Assembly: GCF_021261325.1 (NCBI RefSeq)
Contig: NZ_JAJSBI010000002.1
Span: 248,001-312,000 of the forward strand
Length of the DNA stretch: 64,000 nucleotides
Reading direction: 5' to 3'
DNA from: Streptomyces guryensis
GTDB taxonomy: Bacteria > Actinomycetota > Actinomycetes > Streptomycetales > Streptomycetaceae
In this document: positions 34,952-42,649 of the stretch, one piece after another
How positions within the stretch are numbered: the stretch's first letter is position 1
Layout of the letters: every line of letters begins with the position of its first letter
The notes under the pieces: model-generated
What the model was told of the DNA's origin: nothing
The model's input: the letters and a program-made list of their open reading frames with translations, nothing else
The model's database searches: none
Made by a program: the position numbers and the translations under genes

Positions 34952-36190
34952 ATGAGACGGACTCCCTTCTCGCCCTCCTTCTGGCGCAGCCCCTTGCGCG
35001 GCCCCTGGTTCACCTCGGTCCTCGGCGTCGTCCTGCTCGGCGGCATCACCGTGCTGTTCGTGACGGGACTGCTGTCGTACGCCGCCTACAACCCGGACCT
35101 GTCGCCGGTGAACGACCAGACCCCGGACAAGGGGATCCTCGGCTTCTACCTCTTCTCCTGGCCGACCGATCCGCACTGGCTGTACCGCCTGACGCAGGGC
35201 GTCCACGTCACCCTCGGGATCACCCTGATCCCCGTGCTGCTGGCCAAGCTGTGGTCGGTGGTGCCGAAGCTGTTCACGCTGCCGCCCGCCCGCTCCCTCG
35301 CGCACGCGCTGGAGCGGATCTCGTTGCTGCTGCTGGTCGGCGGCGGCCTGTTCGAGTTCGCCACCGGCGTGCTGAACGTCCAGCTCGACTACGTCTTCCC
35401 CGGCTCCTTCTACCCGCTGCACTTCTACGGCGCGTGGGTGTTCTTCGCCGCGTTCGTCGCGCACGCGGTGCTGAAGACCCCGGCGGCCCTGCGCAACCTG
35501 CGCGGTCTGCGTCAGCCGCCCCAAGTGGCGGAGGAAGAGCGCGAGTTGGTGGCACCCGACCCCGATCCGCCCACCGTCTCCCGGCGGGGTGCCCTCGGAC
35601 TGGTCGGGGGCGGCTCGCTGCTGCTGTTCGGCACGACGGTCGGGCAGGACTTCGACGGGCTGCGGTGGTCCGCCGTTCTCGCCCCGCACGGGGGCGCCGA
35701 TCCGGGCAGCGGGCCGGGCGGGTTCCAGATCAACAAGACCGCCGCGTACGCCGGCGTCGGTGCGGCGGAGCGGAGCGAGGAGGCGTGGCGGCTGACCGTC
35801 AGCGGACGGTCCGGCACCGTCCGGCTCAGCCGCGCCGACCTGCTCCGACTGCCCCTGCACAGCTCGGCGTTGCCCATCGCCTGCGTCGAGGGCTGGTCGA
35901 CCTCCGACCAGTGGTGGCGTGGCGTGCGGCTCCGGGACCTCGCGGCCCTCGTCGGGTACGACGGCGATACGCCGGACGTCTTCGTGGAGTCGCTGCAACG
36001 GCACGGCGCGTTCCGGCGGGCCGCCCTGCGCGCCAACCAGGTCGCCGACCCGCGTTCCCTGCTCGCCCTGTTCGTCAACGGCGAGGAGCTGACCCCCGAC
36101 CACGGCCATCCGGCACGGGTCATCGTGCCCGCGGCGCCCGGTGTGCTCAACACCAAGTGGGTGGCCCGGATGACCTTCGGAGACCTGTGA
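34952..36190 (+). CDS. membrane-anchored SUOX-fold molybdopterin oxidoreductase
   Basis: This 412-residue protein has three to four N-terminal membrane helices resembling a cytochrome b561-type anchor. After SRRGALGLVGGGSLLL, a Tat-like transition, comes a sulfite-oxidase-fold domain. The Moco-ligating Cys is in PIACVEGWSTSDQWW, and NHGFPAR-type spacing appears as PDHGHPARVIVP. The catalytic domain is likely on the outer face. The substrate is unknown; MsrP-like sulfoxide or sulfite chemistry is possible. ATG 34952 has a nearby GGAG. It is coupled to the next gene by TGATG. Confidence 0.9.
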   Translation: MRRTPFSPSFWRSPLRGPWFTSVLGVVLLGGITVLFVTGLLSYAAYNPDLSPVNDQTPDKGILGFYLFSWPTDPHWLYRLTQGVHVTLGITLIPVLLAKLWSVVPKLFTLPPARSLAHALERISLLLLVGGGLFEFATGVLNVQLDYVFPGSFYPLHFYGAWVFFAAFVAHAVLKTPAALRNLRGLRQPPQVAEEERELVAPDPDPPTVSRRGALGLVGGGSLLLFGTTVGQDFDGLRWSAVLAPHGGADPGSGPGGFQINKTAAYAGVGAAERSEEAWRLTVSGRSGTVRLSRADLLRLPLHSSALPIACVEGWSTSDQWWRGVRLRDLAALVGYDGDTPDVFVESLQRHGAFRRAALRANQVADPRSLLALFVNGEELTPDHGHPARVIVPAAPGVLNTKWVARMTFGDL

Positions 36191-36651
36191 TGAGGCGCCC
36201 GCGGTTCGCGCTGCCGGTCGGCAGCCCGCTCCAGATCCTGCTGCTGACCTGCTCGTTCGCGCTCGCCGCCTATGCGGGGGTGCAGCTGCTCGCGGGGGAC
36301 TGGTTCGGGGTCGCGGTGTGGTTCGTGGGGGCGGCGCTGCTGCACGACCTGGTGCTGCTGCCGCTGTACGCGGCGGCGGACCGCGCCCTCGTGAAGGCGG
36401 CGGGCCCACGGCGGAGGTGGGTGGGGTACGTCCGGGTGCCGGCCGCCCTGTCCCTGCTGCTTCTGCTGGTCTGGTTCCCGCTGATCGGCGGGCAGGTGAC
36501 GGCGGGTTACGCGTCCGCCACCGGCCTGTCCGCGGACCGCTTCCTGTCCCGCTGGCTGCTGCTGACGGCCGTACTCTTCGGCGGCTCGGCGGTGCTGTTC
36601 GTGCTGCGGCTGCGCAGGGCGACGAAGCAGCGGCCCCCGGCGGTCCACTGA
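36190..36651 (+). CDS. small membrane protein coupled to the molybdoenzyme
   Basis: This 153-residue protein has four predicted membrane helices and no recognised domain. Its ATG overlaps the stop of the molybdoenzyme by one base (TGATG), suggesting an obligate partner, perhaps an electron-transfer or anchor subunit. No haem-ligating His pattern is obvious beyond one His in a helix (ALLHDLVLL). Its 3' 145 bases overlap the convergent methyltransferase gene. Confidence 0.85.
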   Translation: MRRPRFALPVGSPLQILLLTCSFALAAYAGVQLLAGDWFGVAVWFVGAALLHDLVLLPLYAAADRALVKAAGPRRRWVGYVRVPAALSLLLLLVWFPLIGGQVTAGYASATGLSADRFLSRWLLLTAVLFGGSAVLFVLRLRRATKQRPPAVH

Positions 36652-37529
36652 TCGACGGCACGCCAGCCCGCGCGGCGCGCGTGCCGCAGCAGGGCCGGCG
36701 TGCCGAGCCGGGCCCACGGAAAGGGGCTGCCGGCGGCTCCGCGCGCGTCGGTGACATGGACCCGGACCCGTTCGTCGAGGTCCGGGTCCGGGACCGTCTC
36801 GGCGATCAACAGGCCGCCGGGGGCGAGGAGCCCGGCCATCCGGTCGAGCAGGGCGCGCGGGTCGCCGCCGATGCCGACGTTGCCGTCGAGCAGGAGTGCG
36901 GTGCCCCAGCGGCCCTCGGCGGGCAGTGGCTCGAAGACGGAGCGGCGCAGGGCCTGCCCGCCGAGCGCGACCGTCCGCGCGACGGCCGCCTCACTGACGT
37001 CGATGCCGAGCACCGGCAGCCCCCGCGCACCCAGCGCGACAACCAGCCGACCGGGCCCGCACCCCACGTCGAGCACCGCCCCCTCACACCGCCGCAACAC
37101 CTCCAGATCCACCGCGTCGGCCTCCGCACACCACCGCTCGACCTCCAGCAGGAGCAGCCAGCCGTCGGCCCGGCGCAGGAACAGCGGGCCGCGGCCGGTG
37201 CGCAGGGCGTAGGCATAGGGGTCGGCGGACCAGGTGCCGTCGTCCGCGGGGGCGAGTGGTGCCGGAGGGACGGCGCCGGGGCGCGGGCGGACTGTGGCGG
37301 GGCTCGGTGCGTGGCGCCACGGGGCGTCGGTGCCTGAGCCGGAGCCGTCGGTCTCCGCGGCCGGCCTTCGGAGGGCCATGGGGCCGCTCGCCGCCTCGGC
37401 GTCGGTGCCGGGGGTCGGCGGTCGCGTGTCCGATGGGGAGCCGTCCGTCTGCCCGGCCGGTCGGGCGTGTGCTGTGCCGGGGGCCGGCTGGCGTCCGATC
37501 CGTGCGGTCAGCTCCGGGGCGCCGCTCAT
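36507..37529 (-). CDS. SAM-dependent methyltransferase with long disordered N-terminus
   Basis: This 340-residue protein begins with about 95 low-complexity Pro/Gly/Ser residues. A class I methyltransferase follows, with motif I GAVLDVGCGPGRLVVAL near residue 150 and an ALLLDGNVGIGGDP segment. The C-terminal 30 residues (Ser/Arg-rich, after GGRCFVALR) extend over the end of the convergent membrane-protein gene. ATG 37529 overlaps the DUF2064 stop (ATGA). It is the third gene of the GT2-DUF2064-methyltransferase operon, whose product is unknown, possibly a glycosylated and methylated envelope metabolite. Confidence 0.85.
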   Translation of the reverse strand: MSGAPELTARIGRQPAPGTAHARPAGQTDGSPSDTRPPTPGTDAEAASGPMALRRPAAETDGSGSGTDAPWRHAPSPATVRPRPGAVPPAPLAPADDGTWSADPYAYALRTGRGPLFLRRADGWLLLLEVERWCAEADAVDLEVLRRCEGAVLDVGCGPGRLVVALGARGLPVLGIDVSEAAVARTVALGGQALRRSVFEPLPAEGRWGTALLLDGNVGIGGDPRALLDRMAGLLAPGGLLIAETVPDPDLDERVRVHVTDARGAAGSPFPWARLGTPALLRHARRAGWRAVDQWTAGGRCFVALRSRSTNSTAEPPKSTAVSSSQRDRKRSADRPVADA

Positions 37530-38143
37530 CGGCCCGCCGCCGCGAGGTGGGCCAGCTGGGTCGCGAAGCGGCCGGTGGGGGCGGTCCTGGCGACCAGTTC
37601 GGCGTCGTACGCCGTGTCGACGTCCCGTAGGCGCGGCAGGTTCCGTACGCGCAGTCCTGCCAGCCGGGCGCGCTGGTCGGCGCCCGTGTGGGGTGTCGAC
37701 ATGGGGACGCCGAGCAGGAAGGCCGGGTCGGGGTCGGCCAGGCCCAGGGCCCAGAAGCCGCCGTCCTCCGCGGGGCCGAAGTACGCGTCGCAGTCGGTGA
37801 AGTCGACGCTGAGGAGCTCGGGGGTCACCTGCGGGGTGTCCATGCCGATGAGGAGGGCCGGGCCGTCGCAGTGCGCGAAGGCGGCGGCCAGGCGTTCGTC
37901 GAGGCCGCCCGGACACTGCCGTACGACCTCGAAGCCGGGCGGCAGCCAGGGGCCCGGCTCACCCTCCAGGACCAGGACCCGGCGGTGGGCCGGGGTCTGT
38001 GCCACGGTGTCCAGGGTGTCCGCCAGCGCCGCCTCGGCGAGCGCGGCCGCCTCCCCAGGGGTGAAGGGGGGCGTGAGCCGCGTCTTCACCCGCCCCGGCC
38101 TCGGTTCCTTCGCGATGACCAGGAGCGTGGGCAGGGCGGTCAT
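37526..38143 (-). CDS. DUF2064 glycosyltransferase-like protein
   Basis: This 205-residue protein is in the DUF2064/TIGR04282 family, a nucleotidyl- or glycosyl-transferase-like fold. It opens with LLVIAKEPRPGRVKTRL and has LLIGMDTPQVTP near 100 and YFGPAEDGGFWALGL near 125, all family hallmarks. It is co-translated with the GT2 gene (38140-38143 overlap) and the methyltransferase. Family members are found next to GT2 enzymes in many bacteria, but their reaction is not settled. Confidence 0.9.
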   Translation of the reverse strand: MTALPTLLVIAKEPRPGRVKTRLTPPFTPGEAAALAEAALADTLDTVAQTPAHRRVLVLEGEPGPWLPPGFEVVRQCPGGLDERLAAAFAHCDGPALLIGMDTPQVTPELLSVDFTDCDAYFGPAEDGGFWALGLADPDPAFLLGVPMSTPHTGADQRARLAGLRVRNLPRLRDVDTAYDAELVARTAPTGRFATQLAHLAAAGR

Positions 38144-38907
38144 GGGCGCACTCCTTCGCGTACCTGCGGCTCCACCGGCGGCTCGGCCAGGACCCGGCTC
38201 ATGTCCCGCACCGCCTGCCAGGTGCCGCGCCAGGTCCCGGTCACCTTGGAGGCGCCCGCGCGCGGGCGGTACGGGACGTCGTACTCGGCGATCCGCCAGC
38301 CCGCGTCGGCGGCGCGGACGACCATCTGAAGGGGGTAGCCGCTGCGGCGGTCCGTGAGGGCGAGGGACAGCAGCGGCTCGCGGCGGGCGGCGCGCAGCGG
38401 ACCCAGGTCGCGCAGGCGCAGGCCGCTGCGGCGCCGGAGGAGGCGGGCGAGGGCGAGGTTGCCCGCGCGGGCGTGCAACGGCCAGGCGCCGAGCGACTGC
38501 GCACGGCGCCGGCCCAGCACCAGGTCGGCCTCCCCGGCCCGGATCCGCTCCACGAACGGCACCAGGTCGGCCGGGTCGAGCGAGGCGTCGCAGTCGCAGA
38601 AGCAGACGATGTCCGCCGTGGCCGCCGTCAGACCGGCATGGCAGGCGGCACCGAAGCCACGCCGCGCCTCGCGCACCACACTCGCGCCGAGCCCGCGGGC
38701 GATGTCCGCCGAGCCGTCGGTGGAGCCGTTGTCCACGACGATCGCGCGCCAGCCGGGTGGGATGCGGTCCAGCACCCGGGGCAGGGCCTCGGCCTCGTCG
38801 AGGCAGGGGAGCACGACGTCCACGGACGTCGCGCCCGGTTCTCGTACGTCTCGTAGGTCCCGTACTTCGGATTCGTCTTTGTCAGAAGGGGGCGTCACGG
38901 CACTCAC
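38140..38907 (-). CDS. family 2 glycosyltransferase
   Basis: This 255-residue soluble GT-A enzyme has VDVVLPCLDEAEALPRVL near residue 28, IVVDNGSTDGSADIA near 55 and the metal-binding CFCDCDASLDP (DxD) near 98. It has no membrane anchor. A polyprenyl-phosphate sugar transferase role is plausible, given the nearby GT-C proteins that would use such donors. GTG 38907 is the likely start. It is first in the operon with DUF2064 and the methyltransferase, and divergent from the response regulator. Confidence 0.92.
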   Translation of the reverse strand: MSAVTPPSDKDESEVRDLRDVREPGATSVDVVLPCLDEAEALPRVLDRIPPGWRAIVVDNGSTDGSADIARGLGASVVREARRGFGAACHAGLTAATADIVCFCDCDASLDPADLVPFVERIRAGEADLVLGRRRAQSLGAWPLHARAGNLALARLLRRRSGLRLRDLGPLRAARREPLLSLALTDRRSGYPLQMVVRAADAGWRIAEYDVPYRPRAGASKVTGTWRGTWQAVRDMSRVLAEPPVEPQVREGVRP

Positions 38908-39010
38908 CCTACGAACGGGAATCAGGCAAATCGGGCTTCGGCTCCTTACGAAACACGGACGTCAGGGGCGGACGGCGGCATGTTCGCGCGTGCGGTGCGA
39001 GGCTGGCTTC

Positions 39011-39748
39011 ATGGAGCAGCAGCAGTACGCACAGGGCGGTGCCCGGGTGCTCGTCGTCGACGACGATCCGACCGTCGCCGAGGTCGTCACCGGGTATCTC
39101 GACCGCGCCGGATATGTCGTGGACCGGGCCGGCGACGGCCCCGACGCGCTCGCCCGCGCCGCCGCCCACTGGCCCGACCTCGTCGTCCTCGACCTGATGC
39201 TGCCCGGCATGGACGGCCTGGAGGTGTGCCGACGGATGCGGGGGCGCGGACCGGTGCCGGTCATCATGCTCACCGCGCGGGGCGACGAGGACGACCGCAT
39301 CCTGGGCCTGGAGGTGGGTGCCGACGACTACGTCACCAAGCCGTTCAGCCCCCGCGAGCTCGTCCTGCGCGTCGAGTCCGTGCTGCGCCGCACCCGCCCC
39401 GCCCAGCCCTCGGGCCTGCTCCGGGCGGCCGGGCTCTCCGTCGACCCGGCGTCCCGCCGCGCCGTCAAGAACGGCGCCGAACTCGCCCTCACCATCCGCG
39501 AGTTCGACCTCCTCGCCTTCTTCCTGCGGCACCCGGGCCGCGTCTACAGCCGCGAGGACCTGATGCGCGAGGTGTGGGGCTGGGACTTCGGCGACCTGTC
39601 GACCGTCACCGTCCATGTGCGGCGGCTGCGCGGCAAGGTCGAGGACGACCCGGGCAGGCCCCGGCTGATCCAGACGGTGTGGGGCGTCGGCTACCGCTTC
39701 GACGGCTCCGAAGACGGCTCCGACGGCGTCTCCCGAGCGGAGGCGTGA
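39011..39748 (+). CDS. OmpR-family response regulator
   Basis: This 245-residue two-domain protein has a receiver with the acidic pair at VVDDDP, phospho-Asp in VVLDLMLPGMDG (near 61) and Lys in VTKPFSP. A winged-helix DNA-binding domain ends in TVWGVGYRFDG. It is paired with the histidine kinase that begins 3 bases downstream. The operon is divergent from the GT2 gene, suggesting it may regulate that operon. Confidence 0.93.
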   Translation: MEQQQYAQGGARVLVVDDDPTVAEVVTGYLDRAGYVVDRAGDGPDALARAAAHWPDLVVLDLMLPGMDGLEVCRRMRGRGPVPVIMLTARGDEDDRILGLEVGADDYVTKPFSPRELVLRVESVLRRTRPAQPSGLLRAAGLSVDPASRRAVKNGAELALTIREFDLLAFFLRHPGRVYSREDLMREVWGWDFGDLSTVTVHVRRLRGKVEDDPGRPRLIQTVWGVGYRFDGSEDGSDGVSRAEA

Positions 39749-39750
39749 CC

Positions 39751-40863
39751 ATGCACGCCAACCTCCTCATCGCCCTCTTCGCCTTCCTCGGCGCCGCCGC
39801 GGCCGGACTGCTCGGCGCCTGTGTGCTGCTGCTGATCCGGCGCCGCTCGCTCGCCCTGCACCTCGGTGTGGTCGCCGCCGTCGCCGTCACCGCGATGCTC
39901 GCGGGCACCCTCGCGGTCGCGCAGGCCATGTTCCTGTCCGGGCACGACCTGAAGGTCGTCACGACCGTCGTGGCGATGGCCGCCGTGGTCTCCCTGGCCA
40001 CCGCCCTGCTGCTGGGCCGCTGGGTCGCCGCCCGCAGCCGCGCCCTCACCCTCGCCGCCCGCTCCTTCGGCGACGGCGGCGACTTCACCTCACCGGTCGG
40101 CCCCGCCACCGCCGAACTCGCCGCCCTCAGCCGCGAGTTGGAGGCCACCGGCGCCAAACTCGCCGAGTCCCGGGAACGCGAACGCGCCCTGGAGTCCTCC
40201 CGCCGCGAACTCGTCGCCTGGATCTCCCACGACCTGCGTACCCCCCTCGCCGGCCTGCGCGCCATGTCCGAGGCCCTGGAGGACGGCGTCGCCGCCGACC
40301 CCGGCCGCTACCTCAGACAGATCCGCACCGAGGTCGAGCGCCTCAACGACATGGTCGGAGACCTCTTCGAACTCTCCCGCATCCACGCGGGCTCACTGGC
40401 GCTCAGCCCCAGCCGGATCTCCCTCTACGACCTCGTCGGCGACGCGCTCGCGGGCGCCGACCCCCTGGCCCGCGAGTACGGCGTACGGCTGGTCGGCGAC
40501 CGGGTCGAACCCCTGCCGGTCGAGGTGGACGGCAAGGAGATGAGCAGGGTGCTGGGCAATCTGCTGGTCAACGCCATCCGGCGGACGCCGGCCGACGGCA
40601 CGGTCGCGATCGCCGCGGAGCGTTCGCCGGACGGTGTGGTCGTGTCCGTGACGGACGCCTGCGGCGGCATCCCGGAGGAGGACCTGCCCCGCGTCTTCGA
40701 CACCGGGTGGCGGGGCACGCATGCCCGGACTCCCCCTGCGGGCGCGGGACTCGGCCTCGCCATCGTGCGGGGCATCGTGGAGGCGCACCAGGGGCGGGCG
40801 AGCGTCCGCAACATCCCGGGCGGCTGCCGGTTCGAGGTGACCCTGCCGGTCGCGGAGGCGTGA
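39751..40863 (+). CDS. sensor histidine kinase
   Basis: This 370-residue kinase has an N-terminal hydrophobic hairpin and further membrane segments up to residue about 90 with little extracytoplasmic sequence, a HAMP-like linker, the H-box WISHDLRTPLAGL near 155, an N-box NLLVNAIRRTP near 270 and G-boxes DACGGIP and GAGLGLAIV. The lack of a sensor domain suggests intramembrane sensing. ATG 39751 has a GGAGG site; a GTG at 39745 overlapping the regulator stop is an alternative. It ends 4 bases from the convergent small secreted gene. Confidence 0.92.
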   Translation: MHANLLIALFAFLGAAAAGLLGACVLLLIRRRSLALHLGVVAAVAVTAMLAGTLAVAQAMFLSGHDLKVVTTVVAMAAVVSLATALLLGRWVAARSRALTLAARSFGDGGDFTSPVGPATAELAALSRELEATGAKLAESRERERALESSRRELVAWISHDLRTPLAGLRAMSEALEDGVAADPGRYLRQIRTEVERLNDMVGDLFELSRIHAGSLALSPSRISLYDLVGDALAGADPLAREYGVRLVGDRVEPLPVEVDGKEMSRVLGNLLVNAIRRTPADGTVAIAAERSPDGVVVSVTDACGGIPEEDLPRVFDTGWRGTHARTPPAGAGLGLAIVRGIVEAHQGRASVRNIPGGCRFEVTLPVAEA

Positions 40864-40867
40864 ACGG

Positions 40868-41173
40868 TCACCTCTCGGGGCGGCAGTCGATGTCGGTCGG
40901 GGACACGCTCCGGCAGGTGAGCCCGCTCCCGGGGCCGATGGCATGCGAGAGGAGCGGCGCGACGAGCTTCTCGCAGGACCCGTCCGCGCCGTCCTCGGAG
41001 TCCTCGCTCGCGTGCTTGCAGGCCCTGTCGATGACGGCGGCGCTGTCGATCTTCTCGCCGGGCGGCGGTGTGTCCGCGAAGGCCGACGGGGCGAGGAGGA
41101 ACACGCCGATCACCGGTGCGCCGAGCAGCGCGGCGATCCGGGTGCGGGTGGGCTTGAGGGTACGCCGGAGCAT
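40868..41173 (-). CDS. small secreted Cys-containing protein
   Basis: This 101-residue protein has a clear signal peptide (MLRRTLKPTRTRIAALLGAPVIGVFLL…SAFAD) and a mature part of about 68 residues with four Cys that could form two disulfides. An AAAGGA site lies before the ATG. I see no known domain. It faces the adjacent histidine kinase convergently, and a regulatory link is conceivable but unsupported. Confidence 0.75.
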   Translation of the reverse strand: MLRRTLKPTRTRIAALLGAPVIGVFLLAPSAFADTPPPGEKIDSAAVIDRACKHASEDSEDGADGSCEKLVAPLLSHAIGPGSGLTCRSVSPTDIDCRPER

Positions 41174-41299
41174 TCTGCGGTCCTTTCAACTGATTTGTGC
41201 CGAACAGCGCCATGATCGACGACAACGACGTCGGCCAGGCGTGGACACGCTCAGTGCGTCCGCGTGAACTCCCGCATTCCCGGAGGCCGCCGTTTTCGA

Positions 41300-41344
41300 G
41301 GTGGTGCTGCCCGCTGCCGCTTCGTGAATGCGGGCAGCACCACC
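41300..41344. terminator. large inverted repeat between epimerase and small secreted gene
   Basis: The 15-bp arms GGTGGTGCTGCCCGC (41300-41314) and GCGGGCAGCACCACC (41330-41344) pair perfectly across a 15-base loop. Placed 49 bases past the epimerase stop, it is probably its terminator. It could also be an operator for the small secreted gene. The rest of this 219-base gap shows nothing else clear. Confidence 0.6.
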
Positions 41345-41392
41345 GGTCTGTGGGCGCCACCGGGCTACCGGCGCCACCGGTCCATCGGGGGC

Positions 41393-42394
41393 CTATGCCT
41401 CACGCATTCCGGCCAGCGCGAACTCCCGCATGCCCTCCTCGAAGCCCACCCCGGCCTTCCAGCCCAGCTCCGCCCGCAGCCGCGCCGAGTCCGCCGTGAT
41501 GTGCCGTACGTCGCCGAGCCGGTACTCCCCGGTGACGACCGGCTCCGGGCCGCCGTACGCCGACGCCAGCGCCCCGGCCATCTCGCCCACGGTGTGCACC
41601 TCGCCGCTGCCGGTGTTGTACGCGGTCAGCGCCCCGTCGCGCGAACCCGCCTCCAGAGCCGCCACGTTGGCCGCGGCCACGTCCCGTACATGGATGAAGT
41701 CCCGCCGCTGACGGCCGTCCTCGAAGACCCGCGGGGACTCGCCGCGGGCCAGCGCCGAGCGGAAGAAGGAGGCGACCCCCGCGTACGGGGTGTCGCGGGG
41801 CATCCCCGGCCCGTACACGTTGTGATAGCGCAGCGACACCGCCCGACCGCCCGTGGCGCGCGCCCACGCCGCCGCCAGGTGTTCCTGGGTGAGCTTGGTC
41901 GTCGCGTACACGTTGCGCGGGTCGACGGGGGCGTCCTCGCCGACCAGGCCGGGGGAGAGGGCCGCACCGCACACGGGGCACGGCGGCTCGAAGCGGCCCG
42001 CGTCCAGGTCGGCCACCGTACGCGGGCCCGGCCGCACCACCCCGTGCCGCGCACAGGCGTAGTGCCCCTCGCCGTACACCACCATCGACCCGGCAAGCAC
42101 CAGCCGCCCCACGCCCGCCTCGGCCATGGCGGTGAGCAGGACCGCGGTGCCGAGGTCGTTGTGGGAGACGTAGTCGGCCGCGTCCGCGAACCCGGCGCCC
42201 AGGCCGACCATCGCCGCCTGGTGGCACACGGCGTCGGCCCCGGTGAGGGCGCGGCGGACGGCCGTGGGACTGCGCACGTCCGCCGCGGGATCGGCCCGGA
42301 CGTCGTACACGACGGGCTCGTGCCCGTGTGCCTCCAGCGCCCGCACGACATGGGACCCGATGAACCCGGCACCGCCGGTGACCAGTACACGCAT
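41393..42394 (-). CDS. NAD-dependent sugar-nucleotide epimerase/dehydratase with Cys-rich insert
   Basis: This 333-residue extended SDR has the NAD-binding GGAGFIGSH at residue 7, GSMVVYGEG near 102, the catalytic YATTK near 163 and RYHNVYGPGMPRD near 185. Between the active-site strand and the YxxxK segment lies an insert (about residues 110-155) with CARHG and CPVCG, arranged like a zinc ribbon. UDP-glucose epimerases normally lack this. The substrate is unknown. It could supply an NDP-sugar to the nearby GT2/GT-C proteins. Confidence 0.88.
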   Translation of the reverse strand: MRVLVTGGAGFIGSHVVRALEAHGHEPVVYDVRADPAADVRSPTAVRRALTGADAVCHQAAMVGLGAGFADAADYVSHNDLGTAVLLTAMAEAGVGRLVLAGSMVVYGEGHYACARHGVVRPGPRTVADLDAGRFEPPCPVCGAALSPGLVGEDAPVDPRNVYATTKLTQEHLAAAWARATGGRAVSLRYHNVYGPGMPRDTPYAGVASFFRSALARGESPRVFEDGRQRRDFIHVRDVAAANVAALEAGSRDGALTAYNTGSGEVHTVGEMAGALASAYGGPEPVVTGEYRLGDVRHITADSARLRAELGWKAGVGFEEGMREFALAGMREA

Positions 42395-42649
42395 GCGGCC
42401 ACGCTAGGGCCGTGACCAGGCGGGAGGCGCGGGCCGCGCCCAGGACGTCACGGGTCCGTAAGACCTCCGGGAGCCCCGGAGCCGGGCTCTGTCGTCGGGA
42501 TCAGCTCGGCGTCGCGGGCCCTGGCACGCTCCCCCCACTGCCCTGAGGGCGCGGGGCCCCAGTGGCGTTGTCGTCACACCGCCCCACTCTCGGCCCCGCT
42601 CGAGCCGGGGCCCATGACCCCGCTCGGCGCGGCGGCAACGCACCGACCC

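Noticed and set aside
34838-36757. Upstream extension of the GT-C-like membrane protein frame
   Set aside because: The extension is antisense to the molybdoenzyme and low in complexity. The signal-like N-terminus begins at GTG 34837.
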